From the IMG/VR virus record IMGVR_UViG_3300025407_001045, positions 1-31,537 of that record: a stretch of 31,537 nt of DNA, one strand, 5' to 3'. Made by a program: the position numbers and the translations under genes. Shown one piece after another: positions 17,210 through 26,100 of the stretch (within the stretch, counting starts at the first letter, position 1; the number at the start of each line of letters is the position of its first letter). The notes beneath the pieces were generated by a model. It was not told where the DNA came from. It ran no database searches and was given only the letters and a program-made list of their open reading frames with translations. This DNA comes from a virus.

Positions 17210-18247
17210 ATGTTAAAACAAATTCCTAAATCCGATATTAATTATAGACCATTTAAGGTTTATAAAACATTTACTCTTACTGAAAGTGATGTTACTGCTT
17301 CTTTGGCATTTAATCATACGGGTAGTACGGATTCATTATCACCAATAGAATTAACTGAACAAGGATTATATCACCAATTATACACAATGTATTATAGGGA
17401 TCCGCATAATCCGTTCACATCGTATGGTGATATATTGCCAATTTCTGAATCTTATAATACTACAACTTCACAAAGATATTTAAGTGGTTCGGCGTATGTT
17501 TTACCTATACCACAAAAAATGTATGGAGAAGGAATACAACCTGGTAGTGTTATTTTAAATAGTAATGTTACCGGTGATTATTCTATGGATGATTCATATG
17601 GTAATTTAATTTCAGATACTAATGAATTTATATTAATTTCATTAAATGTTCAAGATGGAACTTTTACATTTTTAGATTCAATTGGAAATCAAAATACGTT
17701 ATCCTTTACCGAAATTAATATGAACAATGGTATTATTTCAATAGTAGGACAACTAAATTCGTTTACAAACTTTTCGGCAAATATAAATGGTGATTTAATT
17801 AGTTTTGTTGGTGTAATAGAAGGAAATCCAAATATTAGTAAGAGAATAGTAGGTAATGTTATTTATTCACATGGATTGATTATAATTACAAATGATGCAT
17901 TGGGAAATAATTTAGGATATTTTAATAATTACAATTTAGAATATAAATCTACTAATACCATTTATGAAAATGAAATATTATTGGTAGTAGAAGAAGATGA
18001 GTTTAATGTATCTACTAACCCAACATCTGAAGTAGAAATTACAAGTTCTTTATTTCAATCTCCATTATTTGCAGATTATATGTATAGTTCATCAGTAGAT
18101 ACTACCGGTTCGTATTTAGCACCTTATATAACTACAATTGGGTTATATGATGATAATATGGATATGGTAGCAGTTGCTAAATTAGCAAAGCCGGTTAAAT
18201 CAATGCCAGACTTACCTGTAAACTTTTTAGTAAGATTTGACACATAA
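17210..18247 (+). CDS. Tail protein, paralogue B of a shared C-terminal module
   Basis: This protein of 345 residues is all-beta and Ser/Asn/Thr-rich. The N-terminus (IPKSDINYRPFKVYKTFTLT) is the kind of opening seen in tail or baseplate proteins that dock by their first strand. No later in-frame ATG keeps it, so the start at 17210 is favoured despite the short leader. The C-terminal 120 residues parallel the gene upstream: IYSHGLIIITNDALG, and APYITTIGLYDDNMDMVAVA with KLAKPVKS just before the end. It is separated from paralogue A by a terminator and a promoter-like motif, so the two are probably made from different transcripts. The structural role is inferred from its position; no catalytic motif is visible. 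Confidence 0.75.
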   Translation: MLKQIPKSDINYRPFKVYKTFTLTESDVTASLAFNHTGSTDSLSPIELTEQGLYHQLYTMYYRDPHNPFTSYGDILPISESYNTTTSQRYLSGSAYVLPIPQKMYGEGIQPGSVILNSNVTGDYSMDDSYGNLISDTNEFILISLNVQDGTFTFLDSIGNQNTLSFTEINMNNGIISIVGQLNSFTNFSANINGDLISFVGVIEGNPNISKRIVGNVIYSHGLIIITNDALGNNLGYFNNYNLEYKSTNTIYENEILLVVEEDEFNVSTNPTSEVEITSSLFQSPLFADYMYSSSVDTTGSYLAPYITTIGLYDDNMDMVAVAKLAKPVKSMPDLPVNFLVRFDT

Positions 18248-18249
18248 CA

Positions 18250-18260
18250 TATATTTATAT
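18250..18260 (+). promoter_or_regulatory. Candidate late promoter motif (ATATTTATA class)
   Basis: TATATTTATAT lies two bases after a TAA stop, with 14 bases between the core and the ATG at 18274. It would drive the 70-residue gene and the endonuclease gene behind it. Confidence 0.42.
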
Positions 18261-18273
18261 TAAACAAAATACA

Positions 18274-18486
18274 ATGGCAATAATAGATACATACAATAAA
18301 AGTGGAATAGCAGATAAAATTGGTAATAATGCTAAAACATCTGGATTTATACCTAATGAACAACAAGGTAATCCTTCACAATTCGATTTAACTGCAACTA
18401 CTTTAGATAAAAAGGATTTAAATGGTAATTCAACTGCACCATATACTCCAAAGAAAACTTACGAAGACGTTACTCCTAGACAATAA
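18274..18486 (+). CDS. Small protein of unknown function (70 residues)
   Basis: This protein is not recognised. It is polar with no predicted membrane segment: a short N-terminal helix (MAIIDTYNKSGIADKIG), then a probably disordered Asn/Thr/Pro-rich part ending in PYTPKKTYEDVTPRQ. It has its own promoter-like motif upstream and an A-rich leader (TAAACAAAATACA). It stops two bases before the endonuclease ATG, so the two are co-expressed. It could be a small virion component or a partner of the nuclease; nothing in the sequence decides. That it is a real gene is supported by the tight fit between neighbours. Confidence 0.65.
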   Translation: MAIIDTYNKSGIADKIGNNAKTSGFIPNEQQGNPSQFDLTATTLDKKDLNGNSTAPYTPKKTYEDVTPRQ

Positions 18487-18488
18487 TA

Positions 18489-18899
18489 ATGGCAAAGAAA
18501 AAAGTTACAAAAAGTAGTGGTTGGGTAGCAAAAAAGAATGGTTTTAAAAGTGGTTTAGAAGATTCAGTTTCCCAACAAATAGAGAGTAAAGGAATTAAAG
18601 TAGAATATGAAACAGAAAAAGTTAGTTATATCATACCTGCTTCACCTCATACTTATCATCCTGATTTTAAGTTACCTAATGGTATCAGGATAGAAACGAA
18701 AGGTAGATTTGTAATAGCTGATAGAAAGAAACATTTATTAGTTAAAGAACAAAACCCTCAATTAGATATTCGTTTTGTATTTACCAATTCAAAGAATAAA
18801 ATTAACAAAAATTCTAAAACTACCTATGCAGATTGGTGTGATAAGAATGGGTTTAAGTATTCCGATAAGGTAATACCAGATGAATGGTTTACCGAATAA
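18489..18899 (+). CDS. Endonuclease I, T7 gp3-type Holliday junction resolvase
   Basis: This protein has 136 residues; T7 endonuclease I has 149. The family cuts branched DNA such as four-way junctions, helping recombination and clearing branches before packaging. The PD-(D/E)XK site is complete: SGLED with Glu24, YHPDFKLPNG with Asp59, and IETKG with Glu69 and Lys71. The 10- and 2-residue spacings equal those of T7 Asp55, Glu65 and Lys67. Other family hallmarks are DRKKHLLVKEQNP, DIRFVFTNSKNKI and the TTYADWCDKNGF tail. T4 itself uses endonuclease VII (gp49), so this is a replacement type. It is followed by the primase and Mre11-Rad50-like genes, which fits a recombination and replication module. 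Confidence 0.93.
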   Translation: MAKKKVTKSSGWVAKKNGFKSGLEDSVSQQIESKGIKVEYETEKVSYIIPASPHTYHPDFKLPNGIRIETKGRFVIADRKKHLLVKEQNPQLDIRFVFTNSKNKINKNSKTTYADWCDKNGFKYSDKVIPDEWFTE

Positions 18900-18931
18900 T
18901 TTGGTAATTTCGACTAATTTCCGTATATTTG
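18900..18931 (+). promoter_or_regulatory. Bacteroidota-type promoter before the primase gene
   Basis: TTTG (18900-18903), a 20-base spacer, then TATATTTG (18924-18931) exactly fits the TTTG/N19-21/TAnnTTTG (-33/-7) pattern of Bacteroidota vegetative promoters. The primase ATG follows only four bases later, so the mRNA would be leaderless or nearly so. It lies in the 36-base gap after the endonuclease gene. Confidence 0.5.
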
Positions 18932-18935
18932 ATAT

Positions 18936-19937
18936 ATGGAGATAATACAACTTTTTGATAAATACATAGGACCAAGCAAAGCTCTTAAGAAAAATGAGTA
19001 TGCATATCATTGTCCTTTCTGTCATCATCACAAACCAAAATTACAAATAAACGATAAAACACATAAGTTTCATTGTTGGACTTGTAATGCCGGTGGTAAT
19101 CTTATTTATTTAGGTAAAAAGATTGGAATGAGTGATGTAGACCTAAACGAATTATTAGCTAAATGTGGTATTAGTGAAGAAACCCGTCGCAAATTAAAAG
19201 ATGATTGGACCGGAACTCTTAAGGAATTATTAGATAAACTTTGGCAAGAAGAGGAAGAACAAGAAGCTGAAAACACATCACAATTATTATTACCAACAGA
19301 ATTTAAGTCAGCATTAGAACTGAAAATAGATAAAAAGAATCCAATTGAAGGGCATGCTATAAAATATCTTAAAGAAAGAGGTATAACTAAAAAACATATT
19401 ATTAGATATAATATTGGATTTTGTGCTAAGGGGTTATATGCTGGTAGAGTTATTATTCCATCATATGATACTAGAAATCAATTAAATTATTTTATAGCAA
19501 GAAGTATATTTCCTGATGAGAAACAAAAGTATAAAAATCCTCCTGTATCTAAAGATGTTATAGTTTTTGCTAATCAAATTGATTGGTCGCAACCTATTAC
19601 TTTATGTGAGGGTGTATTTGATGCTATAGCTCTGAAACGTAATGCCATTCCACTTTTAGGTAAGTTTGTTCAGAAAACACTAATGGGTGCATTGAAAAAT
19701 ACTAAACCAGATGTTTATATTTGTTTAGATAATGATGCACAAGAAGATGCTTTAGTATTATATGATAAAATTAAATCATATGTAAAGTCGGTGAGAAACA
19801 TTAAGTTATATGGTAAGGATGCGGGTGAAAATAGTTTCTCAAATATTTTGAAATATCAGAAAAATTCCGTAACTTTGAGTTGGGAAAGCTTAATAAGAGA
19901 AAAACTATTATCTTTTAATAGTAGTTCATTAAAATAA
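18936..19937 (+). CDS. 61: DNA primase, gp61-like (CHC2 zinc finger plus Toprim)
   Basis: This protein has 333 residues; T4 gp61 has 342. It makes RNA primers for lagging-strand synthesis with the replicative helicase. The zinc site is formed by Cys26 and Cys29 (HCPFC) and Cys47 and Cys50 (HCWTC), followed by the AGGNLIYLGKKIG helix. The Toprim core has Glu225 in LCEGVFDAIAL, and Asp265 and Asp267 in ICLDNDAQ, which hold catalytic Mg2+. About residues 95-125 form an acidic linker (QEEEEQEAENT). The start is fixed because no other ATG precedes the zinc finger. It has its own host-type promoter and is followed eight bases later by the recombination-nuclease gene. No helicase domain is attached, so a separate helicase is expected elsewhere. 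Confidence 0.92.
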   Translation: MEIIQLFDKYIGPSKALKKNEYAYHCPFCHHHKPKLQINDKTHKFHCWTCNAGGNLIYLGKKIGMSDVDLNELLAKCGISEETRRKLKDDWTGTLKELLDKLWQEEEEQEAENTSQLLLPTEFKSALELKIDKKNPIEGHAIKYLKERGITKKHIIRYNIGFCAKGLYAGRVIIPSYDTRNQLNYFIARSIFPDEKQKYKNPPVSKDVIVFANQIDWSQPITLCEGVFDAIALKRNAIPLLGKFVQKTLMGALKNTKPDVYICLDNDAQEDALVLYDKIKSYVKSVRNIKLYGKDAGENSFSNILKYQKNSVTLSWESLIREKLLSFNSSSLK

Positions 19938-19945
19938 AAACACAA

Positions 19946-22900
19946 ATGAATAAATTAAAAAGAATTTATCACATTGCAGACATTCACATTAGAAACTTAA
20001 AAAGACACCAGGAATATAGAGAAGTTTTTAATAGATTATTTGAAGACATTAAAAAGAAGGGAACTGAAGATTCCCTTATTTATTTAGCTGGAGATTTGGC
20101 TCACGCTAAATTAGAAATGTCACCGGAGCTTCTTAACGAAATTAATTATTTTCTTAAGAAGTGTTGTGAATTATGTCCTACTATTCTAATTGCTGGAAAT
20201 CATGATTGTAACTTAAACAATGTTGGTAGATTGGATGTATTGAGTCCAATTGTAGAAGCATTAGATTTACCTAACTTAACTTATTTAAGAGATACTCAAA
20301 CTTATACCTATGGGGGTGTAAGATTTGATTTATTTTCTATTTTTGATGATAAAGAAAATTGGAAGTTTGAACCATTACTTTCAGATACAACTAATATAGC
20401 ATTATTTCACGGACCGATTTTAGATGCCACTACTGATGTAGGTTATCATATTTCTTCTAGACATTTTACAACTGAAATGTTTGATGGATATGATTTAGCT
20501 TTATTAGGTGATATTCATAAAAGACAAACTATGATTTCTCCAGATGGTTGTAAAGTAGTTTATCCTGGTTCCCTTATTCAACAAAATCATGGTGAGAAAT
20601 TAACTGAACATGGTTATGCTATTTGGAATATTAGTGATTTATCAGTTGAATATGTAGATGTTCCAAATGATTATGGTTATTATACTTTACATGTAGAGAA
20701 TGGTATTGTACCTGATGTAACTGATATGCCACTTAAACCTAGATTAAGAGTGTTGGTTTCTAAAACAGATGCATCAGATTTGAAAAGGGTTACAACTGAA
20801 ATTAAAAAGAAATATAAAGTAGATGAGTTTACAATTACTCGTACTGATACATTAGCCCGTTTAAGAACAGGTAATAGAGATGGTAAGTTAAATGTAGGTA
20901 ATGTAAATGACCCTCAATATCAATCCGGTCTTATCAAAGATTATTTAGGTAGAAACTATATGTTAGATGCCGAAACATTAGGTAAGATTGAAGATTTGAA
21001 TACTAAATTAAATAAGAAACTTACAGATGAAGATTTAGTTAAGAATATAACTTGGAAACCAATTCGTTTTGAGTTTGATAATATGTTCAGTTATGGTGAA
21101 GATAATATCGTTAACTTTGATAATATGAAAGGGTTAATGGGTGTGTTCGCTCCAAACGCCGCAGGTAAATCCTCTCTATTCGATGCACTTTCATTTTGTA
21201 TATTTGATAAGAGTAGTAGAGCATTCAAAGCAGCTAATATCTTAAACAATCGTAAGACAGAATTTAAGTGTAAGTTAGAGTTTGAAATCAACGATGAAAA
21301 ATTCTTTATTGAGAGAACTGCTAAATTAGCTAAGAAAGGTGACACGGTTAAAGTAGATGTAAACTTTTGGAGATTAGAGGGGGATGAACTAATTTCTTTA
21401 AATGGAAACGAAAGGAGAGATACGGATAAAGCAATTGAAAGTTATTTGGGAAAGTACGAAGATTTTGTACTAACAGCATTATCTTTACAAGGAAACAATT
21501 CTCTATTCATTGATAAGTCACAATCAGAAAGAAAGGATTTATTAGCTCAGTTTATGGGTATTAATGTATTTGATAAGTTATATGATTTAGCAAGTGAGGA
21601 TATTAAAGAAGTTCAGGTCTTATTAAGAAACTTTAAGAGAACCGATTTTACATCAGAATTAGCAACAGCTGAAACTAAATTAGAAGAACTTAATGATGAG
21701 TATGAAGAATTAGAAATTGAAAAAGAAAGTTACGAAGATAGACAAGATGAATTAAATGAAAAGATAACTGAATTATCAGCTCAATTAGTTCCAATGGATG
21801 GTAATTTGAATATTGATGATTTGAATACTAAAAAGGAAAAATTAGAAAATAGTTTAGAGGAATTAAAAGAATTAAGTATTGCTAAAGCTGGGAACATTAG
21901 TGATATTATTGGTAAGGTAGTAGAACTAAAAAAATTACTGGCTGAAAAAGCAACTCCTAATGGTATTGATATAGAAATTGTATATTCTAATTATAAAAAA
22001 GAACAAGCAAAGTTATTAGAAGCAACTAAAGTATATGATACTGCAAAATTACATTTGAGTTTAGCAGAGGAAAAGATTAAACATTTGGATAAACATGAAT
22101 ATGACCCTAATTGTAAATTCTGTTGTGATAATACTTTTGTAAAAGATGCAACAAATGCAAAAAACGCATTACCTCAATTACAAGAAATAGTAAATCAAGC
22201 ACTAATAGATTGTACAGGTATTCAACAAACTTTAGATACAATGGAAGGTATCGAGAAACAATATAACGAAGTAGTTGATTTAAAAGCTAAAATACAAAAG
22301 GGAGTTCAAGCACATACCAATAGAACTTTAGAGTTTAATGGTATGATTACTCAAAAAGAATTATACGAAGCACAATTAACGGCTGTTGAAATGGATATTG
22401 TAAGATACCACGCCAACGAAGCAAACATTCAAAACAACAATGTATTGAATGGACAAATTGAAACTATTAAAGTTCAATTAGCAAGTGTAACAAAAGATTT
22501 AAGAAATATTAATTCTACCCTATTGCAAGTTAATGGTGATATTGCAAAAGCAAATTCTTATATAACTACCATTACACAAAAGATGGAAGAAGCTAAAGGA
22601 TTAGAAGAACAATATCAAATTTACGAATATTATTTAGATGCAGTTAAGCGAGATGGTGTATCATATGAATTGATTGCAAAGGCTCTACCAGTGATAGAAG
22701 GTGAGGTTAATAACATCTTACAACAAATTGTAGAGTTCGGTATCGTCTTTGATATGAGTGGCAAGAATGTGAACGCTAGAATTGTTTATGAGGATCAAAG
22801 TTGGCCATTGGAGATGTGTAGTGGTATGGAGAAATTTATTAGTGGATTGGCTATTAGAGTTGCACTTATTAATGTATGTAACTTACCTCGTCCAAACTTT

Positions 22901-23092
22901 TTAGTAATTGATGAAGGATTTGGTACATTAGATAGTGATAACTTACAATCTATATTTATGATGTTCGATTATCTTAAAACACAATTTGATTTCATTAATA
23001 TAATTTCTCACTTGGATGCAATGCGAGATATTGTAGATACATTGGTTGAAATTAAAAAAGTAGATGGTTTTTCTCAAATTCAATATAAGTAG
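19946..23092 (+). CDS. Fused Mre11-Rad50 (SbcD-SbcC) type recombination nuclease-ATPase, gp47-gp46 in one chain
   Basis: This protein has 1048 residues. In most phages and bacteria the nuclease and ATPase are two genes (T4 gp47 339, gp46 560 residues). Residues 1-350 are the Mn-dependent nuclease, with Asp12/His14 (ADIH), Asp50 (AGD), Asn85-His86-Asp87 (GNHD), His155 (FHG) and Asp189/His191 (GDIH). From about 370 follows the Rad50-like ATPase: Walker A APNAAGKSS (402-410), the Q-loop in SLQGNNS, two coiled-coil arms around a zinc-hook CKFC (Cys723, Cys726), signature CSGMEKFISG (958-967), Walker B FLVIDEGFGTLD (Asp989, Glu990) and an ISHLD switch. It is complete, with no frameshift at the join. 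It probably resects DNA ends for recombination-dependent replication. Its stop is the window's only TAG. Confidence 0.93.
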   Translation: MNKLKRIYHIADIHIRNLKRHQEYREVFNRLFEDIKKKGTEDSLIYLAGDLAHAKLEMSPELLNEINYFLKKCCELCPTILIAGNHDCNLNNVGRLDVLSPIVEALDLPNLTYLRDTQTYTYGGVRFDLFSIFDDKENWKFEPLLSDTTNIALFHGPILDATTDVGYHISSRHFTTEMFDGYDLALLGDIHKRQTMISPDGCKVVYPGSLIQQNHGEKLTEHGYAIWNISDLSVEYVDVPNDYGYYTLHVENGIVPDVTDMPLKPRLRVLVSKTDASDLKRVTTEIKKKYKVDEFTITRTDTLARLRTGNRDGKLNVGNVNDPQYQSGLIKDYLGRNYMLDAETLGKIEDLNTKLNKKLTDEDLVKNITWKPIRFEFDNMFSYGEDNIVNFDNMKGLMGVFAPNAAGKSSLFDALSFCIFDKSSRAFKAANILNNRKTEFKCKLEFEINDEKFFIERTAKLAKKGDTVKVDVNFWRLEGDELISLNGNERRDTDKAIESYLGKYEDFVLTALSLQGNNSLFIDKSQSERKDLLAQFMGINVFDKLYDLASEDIKEVQVLLRNFKRTDFTSELATAETKLEELNDEYEELEIEKESYEDRQDELNEKITELSAQLVPMDGNLNIDDLNTKKEKLENSLEELKELSIAKAGNISDIIGKVVELKKLLAEKATPNGIDIEIVYSNYKKEQAKLLEATKVYDTAKLHLSLAEEKIKHLDKHEYDPNCKFCCDNTFVKDATNAKNALPQLQEIVNQALIDCTGIQQTLDTMEGIEKQYNEVVDLKAKIQKGVQAHTNRTLEFNGMITQKELYEAQLTAVEMDIVRYHANEANIQNNNVLNGQIETIKVQLASVTKDLRNINSTLLQVNGDIAKANSYITTITQKMEEAKGLEEQYQIYEYYLDAVKRDGVSYELIAKALPVIEGEVNNILQQIVEFGIVFDMSGKNVNARIVYEDQSWPLEMCSGMEKFISGLAIRVALINVCNLPRPNFLVIDEGFGTLDSDNLQSIFMMFDYLKTQFDFINIISHLDAMRDIVDTLVEIKKVDGFSQIQYK

Positions 23093-23102
23093 ATATTTAT
23101 AA
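23092..23102 (+). promoter_or_regulatory. Candidate late promoter motif (ATATTTATA class)
   Basis: GATATTTATAA overlaps the last base of the TAG stop of the nuclease gene and has 17 bases between the core and the tail-fibre ATG at 23119. It marks the return from DNA-processing genes to virion genes, as expected for a late promoter. Confidence 0.45.
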
Positions 23103-23118
23103 GAAATACCTACTATAA

Positions 23119-26100
23119 ATGGCTGTTGATATAAAAGTTGCACCGGATGAAAAATTAGAATTAGTTCAAACATATATTACTGATACTAATCCAAATTCTG
23201 ATTATTTTGTTATAAGTGAACTTCCTGATACATTTTCTGGAGGTAAAAACGCATTCTTAATAGCAGGTAGTGATAAGTTATTAGCTAATACAGAAGTAAA
23301 AGTTCAAGTTAGAGATGCAGCGGGTAATGTTTGTTATATAGAATTTTCAAACGGATTACCTACTGAATATTATGAAGGTAATTCTAAAGTAGTTGCAGTT
23401 TATGTATATCCTACACTTACTTCTTTTGGACCTGCAACAATTACTGTATTAGGTCAATTAAAAGATGTTCCTACTGAATGGAGTGGTTTATATAATGTAA
23501 AATGGCAAAAACAGGTTAATATAAATCCTGCATTAGCAAATACAACTAGAGTAAGATTATATAAAAGACCATTAGTTACAATTTCAGAAATATTAGAACC
23601 ACTTTATTCAATTGTTAGTGGTAGTAAAGTAGCCTCATTAGTTACACAATCATTTGCATCAATTAAAGTAAATCAATTAGAAACTTTTGCAGGAGATGTT
23701 GCTAGAGTAAAAGTATATAGAACATCAGCAGGAGATATAGCAGATTATGAATTAATTCAAGATATATCGATAGAAGCAAAAAATCTTTTAACTACATATG
23801 CTTTAACAGGTAGTGTAGTTGGAAATGCAGGTATATTTGGTCCAGATAGTTTAAGTAAAGTTTGGAATACCGGTTCATTAAATGCACAATTAAATTCAAC
23901 GTACATTAATGATGGTTTGCAATTAGATGGACATGGATTGCTTACATATACATCATCCTTAAATTTATTAAGTTCAAATACATACGAATTAGAATTAGAT
24001 ACATTTTTTACAGGTTCAACTTCAACAAATTTAGTAGCATACATTAGTGGTACACACAATGGTGCAATTCCAATTACTACATTTAGTGGTTCAATTCCAA
24101 CTAAAAACTTTGGTACTACTACAATACCATTTACAATACCTAATGATGAACCAACTGCAAGTTTATATCTTTCACAATCAGCAAGTGAATGGCATGTTGG
24201 AAATATTTCATTAAACCTTTCACAAGATACAGCATTTTCACCAAACGAAGTTAGTTTTATTACATCTATGCCAACGGTATTAGGCAATGAAACGTTTAAT
24301 TTTAAGTTTGAATTATATGATATAAACAATAACTATGTACCAATTGCAATAACACAAAGTGCTTTATTTACAGGTGGTAATAATAATGTAGGTGGAACTT
24401 TACTATTAATTAGTGGATCAACATCGGCATCAAATGCAGCAATATTAGCCTTATCACAATCAGTAAGTGGAACAATTGGTGTAGTAACTGGTAGTGTATC
24501 ATATGTAAGTACAAGTGTATCTCAATCATTTTATACATCATCAGTATATTCGGCATCATTACAAAGTTCATCTTTATATATTAGTTCATCTATTAGTGGA
24601 ACAATATCAAATGTATCTCAAAGTGTAAGTGGAACAATATCATTTGTAAGTTCATCTTTGAGTAGTAGTATATCATCATCTATATCAACTTCAATTGCAT
24701 TTGCTAGTCAATCTGTATACAATTCATTATCATCCTCATATGCAAAAGTTCAACAACTAGCAGATGGTGGATATAGTGGTTCTTTTATTAGTGGGAATGT
24801 AATGTATGCACCGGTAGTTGGTGGACAATTAGGATATTTTAGTAGTTTATTTAGAGTAGGTCAAGAACCTGGTTCAATTTATTTAGATGCTAGAACTTCT
24901 ACAAGAAAAATATACATAGGTGGAGTAAATTCAACCGGTTCATATAATAGTGGAAGTACTCCAGTTTATATGGATAGTGCTGGAAATTTTTCATTAGGTT
25001 CTGGATTATTATGGGATGGTTCATCATTGACAGTGAATGGTACAATAAATGTAACGGGTGGAAATGCAGCCACACAAGCATATGCAAGTAGTTCAGCATT
25101 CACACAAGCAAATACAGCATATACAAATGCAGTTTCAACGGCAAGTGGTAGTTCATACACAATGGCAACTACATCTGCAAATTCAGCATACACAAATGCG
25201 TCAGCAAGTGCGTATACAATGGCAACCGTATCATCTAATACGGCATATAATAATGCAAAATCAGTAGCAGATAGTATTGCAAATGGAACATATAGTGGTG
25301 GAACATTAATAACTGGAACAAGTATAGTATCTCCTACAATAGCAGGTGCAAATGGCTATTTTTCACAAACTTTTAAAGTAGGTAATGGTGGTATTACATT
25401 AGATGGAGTTAACAAATTAATTTATGTAGGTGCAGGACATTTTAACAATGCAGATACTGCATTCTATGTAGATAATAGTAGTAATTTTTCGTTAGGTAAT
25501 AAACTTAGTTGGGATGGTTCAACATTAACAGTTAGTGGAACAATTAATGCAAATGCAGGAACTTTTAGTGGAAACATTACATCTACTGCAACTATTAGTG
25601 GTGGAACTATTTCAGGTGGAACTATTTCAGGGGGTAGTATTACAATTGGTAGTAATTTTAGTGTAGATACGGGTGGTAATATGGTTGCTAGTAATGCTAA
25701 TATAGCAGGGGCAATTACCGCCGGTAATGGTTCAACTATTGGTGGTTGGACAATATCAAACTCACAAATATATGTACCAAATGCAATAAATTTAGATGCA
25801 ATTGCAAAACAAATATCAGTTGCAGATGCATCTGGTGTTCCTAGAGTTGTATTAAATCAAAATGCAAGTTTATCTTCATTAACAGGTGGTGGTGGTTCAA
25901 GTGGAGGTTATGGTGGTGGAAGTGGAACTAGTGGAACTAGTTTTTCTAGTACAGTTACAAGTTTTACTGCAAATAATGGACAAACTTATGTTGTAAGTGC
26001 TAATATAAATCAATCAGATGCAGCATATGCAATTACGTTAAATACATTTGGATATTATAGTGGATATTATTCAACATTTATTTACATAACAAATGGTTCA

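Noticed and set aside
15913-18247. One split gene broken by the terminator (paralogues A and B as fragments)
   Set aside because: Both proteins end in the same module and each has its own complete N-terminus, so they are two full genes.
23090-23092. Stop-codon reassignment (TAG read as an amino acid), as in some large gut phages
   Set aside because: TAA ends nearly all genes and in-frame TAG is not found inside any accepted gene. Read-through of this TAG would end at another stop after a few codons and disrupt the promoter-like region.
24450-24745. Possible CRISPR array or minisatellite in the repeated Ser-coding tract
   Set aside because: The repeats are degenerate, in frame, of unequal length and without unique spacers of constant size. 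They are fibre coding repeats.
25058-25267. Plus-strand overlapping frame inside the tail fibre rich in Gln, His and Met
   Set aside because: It is a frame shadow of the repeated Ala/Thr/Asn region; the repeats explain its odd composition.
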